From an uncultured Bryobacterales bacterium (GTDB lineage: Bacteria; Acidobacteriota; Terriglobia; Bryobacterales; Bryobacteraceae), in NCBI GenBank assembly GCA_937959285.1, contig CALGAR010000079.1:1-7005 (forward strand): a stretch of DNA of 7,005 bases, given 5' to 3'. The position numbers were made by a program, and so were the translations under genes. The notes under the pieces were generated by a model. The model saw only the letters and a list, made by a program, of their open reading frames with translations. It was not told the DNA's origin and made no database searches. Below, piece by piece: positions 1-6,003 of the stretch (the stretch's first letter is position 1; every line of letters starts with the position of its first letter).

Positions 1-137
1 CCGTGCAGATCCAGCTCTTTGAACCCGTAAATCATCACATCGCCGAGCGGATCCGGGCGCTGAATCTCGACGAGCTGCGCCCGATCGAGGCGTTGCAACT
101 GCTTGCCGAGCTTCAGCAGGAGTTAAGGCGTTCATGA
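1..137 (+). CDS. mutS: DNA mismatch repair protein MutS, C-terminal end (5' part outside window)
   Basis: Only the last 44 codons are present, read in the frame that begins at base 3 and stops at TGA 135-137. MutS recognises mismatched bases in DNA and recruits the rest of the repair machinery. The visible tail has a short Q-L-F stretch, then H-x-I-A-E-R-I-R-A-L-N-L-D-E-L, then P-I-E-A-L-Q-L-L-A-E-L-Q. This matches the extreme C-terminus of bacterial MutS, where an 'I..L..L..D.LTP.EAL..L.EL' helix pair follows the ATPase domain. The ATPase and mismatch-binding domains lie outside the window, so the call rests on the tail alone. The TGA overlaps the ATG of anmK by four bases (ATGA), which suggests that the two genes share a transcript and are translationally coupled. 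Confidence 0.85.
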   Translation, partial: VQIQLFEPVNHHIAERIRALNLDELRPIEALQLLAELQQELRRS

Positions 138-1282
138 GAGTGGCCGGCATCATGAGTGGCACCTCGCTTGACGGGATCGATGTGGCTGTGATCGAGGTAA
201 CCGGGCGCGGCTGGGCGAAACGCGTCGAGACGCTTGCCGCTTCGTCGCGTCCGTACCCGAAGCAGGTGAGACAAGCACTGCTCGAAATTTCCAATGCCCA
301 GACGCACACTGCGTATATCTCGCGGCTGAACTTCCTGCTGGCGGAACTGTACGCGGAGGCGCTGATTTCCTGCTGTCAAGAGCATAAGATTCCGCTCTCG
401 TCGATTGAGCTGATCGGTTCCCACGGCCAGACGATCTTCCACGAGGGCGAGCGAGTGCGCTATCTGGGCCGATCTGTCGCCAGCACGTTGCAGATCGGCG
501 ATGGCAGTGTGCTCGCAGAAAGAACCGGAATCCCGACGGTCACTGACTTTCGAACCGCTGATATGGCCGCGGGAGGGAAGGGAGCGCCACTGGTTCCATA
601 CGTCGACTATCTGCTGTTCCGGCATGCGCGCCTCGGGCGCGTGGCACTCAATATTGGCGGTATTGCGAACGTGACTGCGATCCCGCCGGGAGCCGGGCCT
701 GAGTCCGTCATTGCCTTCGATACCGGACCGGGCAACATGGTCATGGATGGACTCGTCTCGCGGTTTACAGGCGGACGGAAGACGTTCGACAAAGACGGAA
801 AGCTTGCAGCGCGCGGAAAGGTAAACAAGGAGGTGCTCGAACGGCTCTGCCGGGACTCCTTCTACCGGAAGGTGCCGCCGAAAACCGCGGGACGCGAACA
901 GTACGGCGCCGAATTCCTGAAGGCCTTTGACAGCCTTCCGATGCCTGATGCCGTCGCAACGGCAGCGGCGTTGACTGCCGCCACCATCGGCTACGCGATC
1001 GATCGCTTTATCCGCCCTCGAATGCCAGTAGATGAGCTGATTGTTTCGGGCGGCGGCGCGAGGAATCCACGGTTGATGGCATATCTGGCTTCCTATAGCG
1101 GCGGTGTCGCCATCCGCACGTCTTCCGAATACGGGATTGATAGCGACGCCAAGGAGGCGATTGCCTTTGCAATCCTGGCTTATGAAACGCTGCACAAGCG
1201 GCCATCGAATCTGCCCGCTGCAACTGGCGCCAGACATCCGGCCATCCTCGGAAAGTTGAGTTTGCCGAGCTCGCGCCGGTAA
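134..1282 (+). CDS. anmK: Anhydro-N-acetylmuramic acid kinase (382 aa)
   Basis: AnmK is a cytoplasmic kinase that opens the 1,6-anhydro ring of anhMurNAc and phosphorylates it to MurNAc-6-phosphate, which recycles peptidoglycan fragments. The protein is full length for the family and carries its motifs in order. These are the phosphate-binding MSGTSLDGID near residues 7-16, HGQT at 97-100, LQIGDG at 119-124, TDFR..D at 137-143, GGKGAPLVP at 147-155, LNIGGIAN at 172-179 and FDTGPGN at 195-201. D196 in the last corresponds to the catalytic aspartate described for this family. PPKTAGRE (248-255), VSGGGARNP (304-312) and the C-terminal NLPAATGA (359-366) complete the set. The ATG at 134 is preceded by AAGG five bases upstream and by AGGAG further back. 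The gene ends with tandem TAA stops (1280-1285). Its partner genes for MurNAc-6-P use, such as murQ, are not in the window. Confidence 0.96.
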   Translation: MRVAGIMSGTSLDGIDVAVIEVTGRGWAKRVETLAASSRPYPKQVRQALLEISNAQTHTAYISRLNFLLAELYAEALISCCQEHKIPLSSIELIGSHGQTIFHEGERVRYLGRSVASTLQIGDGSVLAERTGIPTVTDFRTADMAAGGKGAPLVPYVDYLLFRHARLGRVALNIGGIANVTAIPPGAGPESVIAFDTGPGNMVMDGLVSRFTGGRKTFDKDGKLAARGKVNKEVLERLCRDSFYRKVPPKTAGREQYGAEFLKAFDSLPMPDAVATAAALTAATIGYAIDRFIRPRMPVDELIVSGGGARNPRLMAYLASYSGGVAIRTSSEYGIDSDAKEAIAFAILAYETLHKRPSNLPAATGARHPAILGKLSLPSSRR

Positions 1283-1308
1283 TAACCATACAGTAAGCAG
1301 AGCCACGA

Positions 1309-1338
1309 ATGGTATGCTTCTGCTTGGAGGCATACCGT
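1309..1338 (+). promoter_or_regulatory. Inverted repeat enclosing the cydA ribosome-binding site
   Basis: GGTATGC (1311-1317) and GCATACC (1330-1336) form a perfect 7-base inverted repeat separated by 12 bases. The arms extend by one U-G wobble (1310/1337) and one A-U pair (1309/1338), which brings in the first two bases of the GTG start. The Shine-Dalgarno TTGGAGG (1324-1330) sits in the loop, with its last G in the stem. In RNA this would be a start-site hairpin that exposes the SD but partly hides the start codon. In DNA it could instead be a dyad operator. The geometry is seen directly; any regulatory role is inference. Confidence 0.45.
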
Positions 1339-2881
1339 GGACCTCGATGTTGTTCTTCTTTCCCGCCTTCAGTTCGCCTTCACTGTGATGTTTCATTACC
1401 TATTCCCACCGTTGACAATCGGCATGGGAATAGTCCTCGTGTACCTCGAGGGTATGTACCTGCGAACCAGGGAGCCGATCTACGAAACCGCCGCAAAGTT
1501 CTGGACCTCGATCTTTGCGGTCAACTTTGCCGTCGGAGTGGCTAGCGGCATTGTGATGGAGTTCGAGTTCGGCACGAACTGGGCGGTCTATTCACGATTT
1601 GTCGGTGATGTTTTTGGATCGGCCCTGGCAGCCGAGGGAATATTCGCATTCTTCCTGGAATCAGGTTTTCTCGCAGTCCTGGTGTTCGGATGGGATAAGG
1701 TAAGTCCCGGATTCCATTTCTTCTCGACGGTAATGGTGGCGCTTGGAGGAATCTTCTCTTCCATCTGGATCATCGTCGCTAACAGCTGGCAGCAGACGCC
1801 GGCTGGTCATCGCATCGTGCCGGTGCTGCGCAATGGGAAGCCATGGATTGTGAATGGCGTCGCGATGATGCGCGCAGAAACGGCGGATTTGTGGAGCGTT
1901 GTCTTCAACCCATCCACCGTCAATCGTCTGACTCACACTCTGATCGGCGCCTTCATCCTCGGCGCTTTCTTCATCATGAGCATCTCGGCCTGGTACATTC
2001 TGAAGGGCCGCCACCTGGACTTTGCCCGGCGCTCCTTCACAGGCGCGCTGCTGCTTGCCGTGCTCTCGAGCGTGGCGCAGTTGCTCAGCGGGCATTTCAA
2101 CGCGCGCATGGTGGCGAGGTATCAGCCTGCCAAACTGGCCGCGTTTGAGGGACACTTTCAGACCGGGCCCGCTGATCTTCACCTCACGGGCATCCCAAAC
2201 CCCGAAGAACGCCGCGTTGACTACAGCATCGCCATACCCAAAGGGCTGAGTCTCCTTGCGAAGCACGATCCCTCCGCTCCGGTGATTGGCTTGGATCGCT
2301 TCCGCCCGGAGGACTGGCCGCCCGTGCGGTTGTCGTTCCTCAGTTACCACATCATGGTGGCCCTGGGGATTTATCTCATCGTGCTCACCTTGTTCGCGTC
2401 CTGGCTACGGATGCGAGGGAGTCTATTTGACAAGCGATGGCTGATGTGGGTGTTCGTCTTCTCAGTTGTTGCGCCGTTTGCTGCAAACCAGCTGGGCTGG
2501 GTGGCGGCGGAGGTAGGACGGCAGCCGTGGACCGTCCATCCCCGCGTGGTCACCGACGCGCAAGGGGAGCCGGTGCTCGATGAGGCCGGTTTTGTTCAAT
2601 ACGTGCTGAACGAGGGACTGAGAACCAGCGCAGCGATTTCCGAGGCTGTTCGGGGTGAGCAGGTGCTCGCGTCTGTCGTCATGTTTGGCCTTATCTATGG
2701 AGTCCTGTTTCTTGTATGGGTCTTCGTCCTCCATCAGAAGATTCAACGCGGTCCGGAGCCGGTGACGCCCGGGGCGCATACGACAAGGGAGGGATTCCTT
2801 CGAGCGGCCGAAGATCGTGTCCTGCACGAGGGCTCTCTGACGGAGCTCAAGGAGGAAGGGAGGGAGGAGTCCAATGATTGA
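1337..2881 (+). CDS. cydA: Cytochrome bd-type quinol oxidase subunit I (514 aa, short Q-loop)
   Basis: CydA carries the three haems and the quinol site of the membrane-bound bd oxidase, which reduces oxygen to water. Nine membrane segments are expected. Ligands visible by comparison with E. coli are H20 (FHYLFPPLTIG), E100 and E108 (AEGIFAFFLESGF), H200 (RLTHTLIGA), M340 (YHIMVALG) and E392/R395 (EVGRQPW). The Q-loop has the quinol-associated K266 and E271 (PAKLAAFEGHFQT). From H200 to M340 the spacing is about 67 residues shorter than in E. coli, so this is a short-Q-loop type, as in the CIO-like and many environmental enzymes. The periplasmic loops after segments 4 and 8 are longer than in E. 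coli. The GTG start is set by TTGGAGG six bases upstream and by the family N-terminus. The gene overlaps cydB by 8 bases. The haems named are inferred from the ligands; haem d content cannot be read from sequence. Confidence 0.95.
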   Translation: MDLDVVLLSRLQFAFTVMFHYLFPPLTIGMGIVLVYLEGMYLRTREPIYETAAKFWTSIFAVNFAVGVASGIVMEFEFGTNWAVYSRFVGDVFGSALAAEGIFAFFLESGFLAVLVFGWDKVSPGFHFFSTVMVALGGIFSSIWIIVANSWQQTPAGHRIVPVLRNGKPWIVNGVAMMRAETADLWSVVFNPSTVNRLTHTLIGAFILGAFFIMSISAWYILKGRHLDFARRSFTGALLLAVLSSVAQLLSGHFNARMVARYQPAKLAAFEGHFQTGPADLHLTGIPNPEERRVDYSIAIPKGLSLLAKHDPSAPVIGLDRFRPEDWPPVRLSFLSYHIMVALGIYLIVLTLFASWLRMRGSLFDKRWLMWVFVFSVVAPFAANQLGWVAAEVGRQPWTVHPRVVTDAQGEPVLDEAGFVQYVLNEGLRTSAAISEAVRGEQVLASVVMFGLIYGVLFLVWVFVLHQKIQRGPEPVTPGAHTTREGFLRAAEDRVLHEGSLTELKEEGREESND

Positions 2882-3905
2882 AGGGTTCGATCTTCCCGCA
2901 GTCTGGTTCGTCCTGCTCGGTCTGCTCCTCGCCGGATACGCCGTGCTTGATGGGTTCGACCTTGGCGTTGGGATCCTGCACTTCTTTGCGAAGGACGACC
3001 GCGAGCGGCGCATCTTCCTGAACGCCATCGGACCGATCTGGGATGGCAATGAAGTTTGGCTTGTCGTCTTTGGCGGCGCGCTGTTCGCTGCCTTCCCGAT
3101 GGCCTACGCGACGCTTTTCTCCGGGCTCTACCTGGTGTTCATGCTGGTGCTCTTCGCCCTTATCTTTCGCGCTGTCTCCATTGATTTCCGGAGTAAGATC
3201 CATTCGCCGCGCTGGCGGTCCTTCTGGGATTTCGGCTTCTTCTTCGCCAGCTTCATCGCGACCTTTCTGTTCGGGGTCGGTATTGGAAACATGATGATCG
3301 GGGTGCCCCTTGATGATCGTGGAGTTTTCATCGGCCGCTTTCTCGATCTCCTCAACCCGTACGCGTTGCTCGTTGGAGCGCTGACCCTGGCCATGTTTGC
3401 AATGCACGGGGCCATCTACCTCTTCCTCAAGACGCCGCCGGGAAGATTGCTGGTAAGACTGCGGTCGATGATGTGGCATACATGGGGCATATTTCTCGTG
3501 CTCTACCTGCTGACCACCATCTACACGCTGATGCGCATTCCGCGCGCCGTCGCGAACTTCGAGCATCTTCCCTGGGCGGGTGGAATCGTGGTGCTCAGCG
3601 TGTTCCTGATCGCGAACATTCCGCGGTCGATCTACAGACGCCGGTACTTCATCGCATTCTTTTCCTCATCTTTTATGATTACGTCTCTCGTCAGCCTGTT
3701 CGGTATCGCGCTTTGGCCGAATCTTGTGACGGCGAGCAATAACCCGGCCTTCAGCCTGACGGTTTACGACGCTGCCTCAAGCGAAGCTACGTTGAAGACC
3801 ATGCTGATTTTCGTGCTGGTCGGGATGCCTTTCGTGCTCACCTACACGGGAATTGTCTACTGGACCTTCCGCGGAAAGGTGGAGGTCCCCGAGGAAGGCT
3901 ACTGA
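2874..3905 (+). CDS. cydB: Cytochrome bd-type quinol oxidase subunit II (343 aa)
   Basis: CydB is the second membrane subunit of the bd oxidase. It packs against CydA and provides a proton-path contribution. Family motifs are clear: GYAVLDGFDLGVG at 21-33, RRIFLNAIGPIWDGNEVW at 45-62 (D57 aligns with E. coli D58, a proton-channel residue), GGALFAAFPMAYAT at 67-80, FRSKIHSPRWRSFWD at 105-119, LLNPYALLVG at 159-168, and a C-terminal SLTVYDAASSEATL at 294-307 before the last helix. About eight hydrophobic helices are present and the length is normal. The ATG lies inside the end of cydA (8-base overlap), with AGGGAGGAG four bases before it, so the subunits should be made together. No small cydX-like frame or cydDC exporter gene follows. 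The next gene lies four bases away on the opposite strand. Confidence 0.95.
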   Translation: MIEGFDLPAVWFVLLGLLLAGYAVLDGFDLGVGILHFFAKDDRERRIFLNAIGPIWDGNEVWLVVFGGALFAAFPMAYATLFSGLYLVFMLVLFALIFRAVSIDFRSKIHSPRWRSFWDFGFFFASFIATFLFGVGIGNMMIGVPLDDRGVFIGRFLDLLNPYALLVGALTLAMFAMHGAIYLFLKTPPGRLLVRLRSMMWHTWGIFLVLYLLTTIYTLMRIPRAVANFEHLPWAGGIVVLSVFLIANIPRSIYRRRYFIAFFSSSFMITSLVSLFGIALWPNLVTASNNPAFSLTVYDAASSEATLKTMLIFVLVGMPFVLTYTGIVYWTFRGKVEVPEEGY

Positions 3906-3909
3906 CCGG

Positions 3910-4353
3910 TCACGACAAAAAGAGCTTTGGAGGAACCTGGAAGAAGGCTCCGAGCTGCTTTGCCTGTCCTCGCGAGATGGGGCGCCGTCCCGCGAGGACT
4001 TCCCTTGCGTTGTAGGGGTTTCCAAAAATGTCGGCAATGTCGCTCGGCTCGAGCCCGCGTGCTTCCATCAGGCGTTGGAGCGTTTCGTGGGCGGCAGGCA
4101 GGATCGTCGGGGCCTTCTCCTCTTCCGCTTCTTCGCGCTCCTCGGCTTCCACCGTTGATTCAAAGTCCTTGATAAGGAAGACCAGGAGTTCGAGGAGCTT
4201 CTCCTCTTCGGGAGAGATTGACTTCCCCTTCTCCATCAGCTCTTCGGCGATCGACAGGAGCCTGTCGTGTTCCTCGGCGCTATCGATGACGGCAGGCCGC
4301 GCGTCTGCCAGAAGCTGACCGTATCGCTGAGGGTCGAAGGGGCGCTCATCCAT
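3910..4353 (-). CDS. HigA-family helix-turn-helix antitoxin/transcription regulator, apparently without a HigB partner (147 aa)
   Basis: The protein has the two-part layout of HigA-like regulators (COG5499 type). Its N-terminal helical half contains SAEEHDRLLSIAEELM (25-40) and a 'SPEEEKLLELLVFLIKDFE' helix (47-65). An unusually acidic linker of mostly Glu follows (about 66-80). The C-terminal DNA-binding domain (about 86-147) contains LQRLMEARGLEPSDIADIFG, VLAGRRPISRGQAKQL and the closing FFQVPPKLFLS. These parts line up with the E. coli HigA C-terminus (SGKRKLTLEHAKKLATRFGISPALF). HigA proteins neutralise the HigB mRNA-cleaving toxin and repress their own promoter. Here no HigB-like gene lies on either side: a TIM-barrel gene is upstream and cydB converges from the left with a 4-base gap. 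It may therefore be a solitary regulator. The start is supported by the domain boundary; the SD is weak, and a possible -10 element lies six bases before the ATG. Confidence 0.8.
   Translation of the reverse strand: MDERPFDPQRYGQLLADARPAVIDSAEEHDRLLSIAEELMEKGKSISPEEEKLLELLVFLIKDFESTVEAEEREEAEEEKAPTILPAAHETLQRLMEARGLEPSDIADIFGNPYNAREVLAGRRPISRGQAKQLGAFFQVPPKLFLS
3966..3999. terminator. 34-base near-palindrome at the convergent cydB / HigA-like gene junction
   Basis: GTCCTCGCG (3966-3974) and CGCGAGGAC (3991-3999) are perfect 9-base inverted arms. The 16 bases between them also pair in part (GA with TC, GG with CC, with one wobble and one mismatch that swap depending on strand). This gives a long GC-rich hairpin in either transcript. 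It begins 60 bases after the cydB stop and lies in codons 119-130 of the HigA-like gene. No run of T follows on either strand, so it is not a standard intrinsic terminator. A role as a shared 3'-end or stalling structure is inferred. Confidence 0.35.
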
Positions 4354-4368
4354 GAACTCATTATGAAC
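4345..4368 (-). promoter_or_regulatory. Two tandem dyads over the start of the HigA-like gene (candidate autoregulatory operator)
   Basis: On the plus strand, CTCATCCATGAAC (4345-4357) and CTCATTATGAAC (4357-4368) are adjacent copies of CTCAT-(1-2)-ATGAAC. Each contains TCAT/ATGA inverted arms. The first covers the ATG (4353-4351 on the minus strand). The second covers CATAAT (4365-4360), a good -10 match six bases upstream of the ATG. Tandem dyads overlapping a promoter and start codon are the usual arrangement for an antitoxin that represses its own gene. The repeats are seen directly; protein binding and promoter function are inferred. No clear -35 was found. Confidence 0.4.
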
Positions 4369-4397
4369 GAGCTGCTCACTTGAACGAGGCCGCTACA

Positions 4398-5192
4398 CTA
4401 TTTGCCGGCCGCGCTCGCGACCTGCCGCCATACGGAGACCAGCACGTCGCGGCTGTATGCCAGGTGATGCTTGTCCGGCGTGAAGACTTCGAGGGTGATC
4501 GTACCGTCAAAGCCGCACTCCTGTAAGGCTCGGACGGCCGAATGCAGATCCACTGTTCCGGAACCAAGCGGCAGATGCAAATCCGCCGTGCCGCCCTTGT
4601 TGTCATGTAAGTGCACATGCCGCAACCGTGGCCCGTAGGCGTCCAGAATCTCTTGCGTCGTGTTTCGCTGAACCTGAAGGTTTGCGTGCCCGATGTCCAG
4701 GTGTAAGCCGAGTTCCGGCAGCGGGTCGAGCAACTCGGAAAGCTGTTGGGCGTTGTTGAAATCGCCGGGGAGATTCTCGACCATGATGCCGAGCCCGCGC
4801 TGGCTGGCATAGTCCAGTAGCTCCCCGAAAGATTCCAGATTCCGCTTGATGTAATAGGGCCGCCTGTGCCAGGGGGTGAAGCGGTCCGGGTGAACATTCA
4901 TCCACTTGGCGCCGATCGCGCTGAAGATGTCGATGCATCGCTTGGCCTCCGTTACCGCTGCCTGCCGAAGCTCTTCGATGGTGCTCGCGAAGGGGAGATA
5001 CCAGGCGGTGTGTCCGACGACCGACATGCCGTGCTTGTCCAGCGCTGCTCGAATGCGGCCGGGATCGACGGCCCAGGACGGGGCGGACGGCGGTTCCAGC
5101 GTCAGGTCGATGAACTGCAATCCCATGTCCGCCATCCAGTCGATTTCGGCGAACAGGTCTTGCTCGGGATGGTTCATTGTTCCAACTAGCAC
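4398..5192 (-). CDS. Sugar phosphate isomerase/epimerase-like TIM-barrel protein (264 aa)
   Basis: This is a member of the xylose isomerase-like TIM-barrel superfamily (AP_endonuc_2 type), a metal-dependent fold used by sugar isomerases, epimerases and endonuclease IV. Likely metal and active-site residues, counted from the GTG start, are H61 (VVGHTAWY), H101 (NVHPD), E139 (VENLPGDF), D166 and H169 (HLDIGHAN), H192/H194 (RHVHLHD) and E235 (TLEVF). The N-terminal strand MNHPEQDLF...FIDLTLEPP fits a cytoplasmic barrel without a signal peptide. GTG at 5192 is preferred over the ATG at 5177 because GGAG (5201-5198) stands five bases upstream of it and the extra LVGT forms the first barrel strand. 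The start overlaps the end of the nucleotidyltransferase gene by 7 bases, so coupling is likely. The substrate cannot be told from the sequence. Confidence 0.88.
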   Translation of the reverse strand: MLVGTMNHPEQDLFAEIDWMADMGLQFIDLTLEPPSAPSWAVDPGRIRAALDKHGMSVVGHTAWYLPFASTIEELRQAAVTEAKRCIDIFSAIGAKWMNVHPDRFTPWHRRPYYIKRNLESFGELLDYASQRGLGIMVENLPGDFNNAQQLSELLDPLPELGLHLDIGHANLQVQRNTTQEILDAYGPRLRHVHLHDNKGGTADLHLPLGSGTVDLHSAVRALQECGFDGTITLEVFTPDKHHLAYSRDVLVSVWRQVASAAGK

Positions 5193-5983
5193 GGCTGCTC
5201 CGGAATCAGACGAAGCCAGGGACGCGAGTCGAGCTTGCACGCCCGCTGGCGATCCATGGGCAGATTCGGGTTGTCGGACTTGGGCAGGCTCAGGCGCTCG
5301 CGGACCCAATCGGGCAAATTCAGGCTCTGGCCTGGACAAAGCCATGTGAAGACGGCAAGGACCGCGCTTAACAGCGGCGCGTCGTCGGCGATCCGCTCCA
5401 GCAGGTAAGCCCAGTCGACCGACGGGGCGGCTGAGCAAAGGATGTTCAGGATATCCGGCCAGTCGCACCGATCTCGTTGAAGGACGTAGAGCTTCGTCCA
5501 CACCAGCTCTTCCGGGGGCAAGACGCGAACCTCCACGCCGCGTACGCGGAGGATCGGGCCGCGGTTCAACCACGCATCGTCCACTTCGGCCGTCAGGTTC
5601 GCCATCGCCCAGATGATATCCACGATCACGTTGTGGATGTGAGACCGGTAGATCCAGCGGCGGTCGTAAGGCTGTTCGTCGAAGAGATCCCGCAAACCCG
5701 CCTCGCGGATCGCGGCAATCAGGCGCTCGCGATCATCCGGCTTGACGTACATGTCCAGGTCCTTTGTTGGACGCCATTGCCTGGTGTAGTAGGCCAAAGC
5801 GACTGCTCCACCCAAAGCGAACGGAATCTGGTTATCACGCGCCGCGGCGATCGCAGCGCGAAAGACCACCCATTGCGCGTCGGCGATCTCCGCCCCCCAT
5901 GGGAGGTCGTGGACCTGAGCTAGCTTCGTCAACAGACGCCCCCTGCGGTCCCGTGAGTGACCGGCTCCCAAAATGTTGGACAA
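5186..5983 (-). CDS. Nucleotidyltransferase-fold family protein (up to 265 aa)
   Basis: The protein has the polymerase-beta-like nucleotidyltransferase signature. It shows FALGGAVALAYY (55-66), then W-R-P-T-K-D-L-D-M-Y-V (70-80) with the metal-binding pair D75/D77. A candidate third acidic residue is D122 (NVIVDIIW), followed by LPPEELVWTKLYVLQRDRCDWPDI (155-178). This resembles the NTP_transf_5 / AbiEii-like uncharacterised groups, whose members may transfer nucleotides to proteins, tRNA or small molecules. No specific substrate is supported. The longest frame begins at TTG 5983 with a poor SD. A second TTG at 5932, six bases after AGGGGG, would give 248 residues and still contain every motif, so the start is uncertain. 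Its stop overlaps the downstream TIM-barrel gene, whose SD lies within its last codons (Pro-Glu-Gln). Catalytic residues appear intact. Confidence 0.75.
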   Translation of the reverse strand: MSNILGAGHSRDRRGRLLTKLAQVHDLPWGAEIADAQWVVFRAAIAAARDNQIPFALGGAVALAYYTRQWRPTKDLDMYVKPDDRERLIAAIREAGLRDLFDEQPYDRRWIYRSHIHNVIVDIIWAMANLTAEVDDAWLNRGPILRVRGVEVRVLPPEELVWTKLYVLQRDRCDWPDILNILCSAAPSVDWAYLLERIADDAPLLSAVLAVFTWLCPGQSLNLPDWVRERLSLPKSDNPNLPMDRQRACKLDSRPWLRLIPEQPC

Positions 5984-6003
5984 CCGGCCTTGGGGAAATG
6001 TTG
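5960..6003. repeat. Imperfect direct repeat at the 5' end of the nucleotidyltransferase gene
   Basis: ACCGGC-5 bases-AAATGTTG (5960-5978) is repeated as ACCGGC-7 bases-AAATGTTG (5983-6003). The two AAATGTTG blocks start 25 bases apart. If translation begins at the internal TTG (5932), both copies lie in the leader and could be regulator sites. If it begins at 5983, one copy is coding. The repeat is visible; a function is not shown. Confidence 0.35.

Noticed and set aside
1256..1285. Possible promoter for cydA: TTGAGT (1256-1261), 18 bases, TAATAA (1280-1285)
   Set aside because: Each hexamer is a partial match and the -10 is also the tandem stop of anmK. Not strong enough to annotate, although cydAB could have its own promoter here.
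113..1396. A 427-codon open frame on the minus strand across anmK
   Set aside because: It is antisense to a gene with every AnmK motif, the peptide looks like no family and is rich in Arg/His/Gln, and long antisense frames are common in GC-rich genes.
2847..3566. A 239-codon minus-strand frame opposite cydB
   Set aside because: It is a charged, low-complexity translation opposite a clear membrane protein gene, so it is an antisense shadow.
3907..3965. Terminator directly after cydB
   Set aside because: No stem followed by a T run is present before the palindrome at 3966.
4376..4897. A 173-codon frame on the minus strand overlapping the TIM-barrel gene in another phase
   Set aside because: The TIM-barrel frame carries all metal-binding motifs and this frame has no recognisable domain.
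5193..5573. Upstream extension of the TIM-barrel frame (to 391 codons)
   Set aside because: The extension runs through the coding end of the nucleotidyltransferase gene and translates to Pro/Arg/Ala-rich sequence. The family N-terminus and the SD place the start at 5192.
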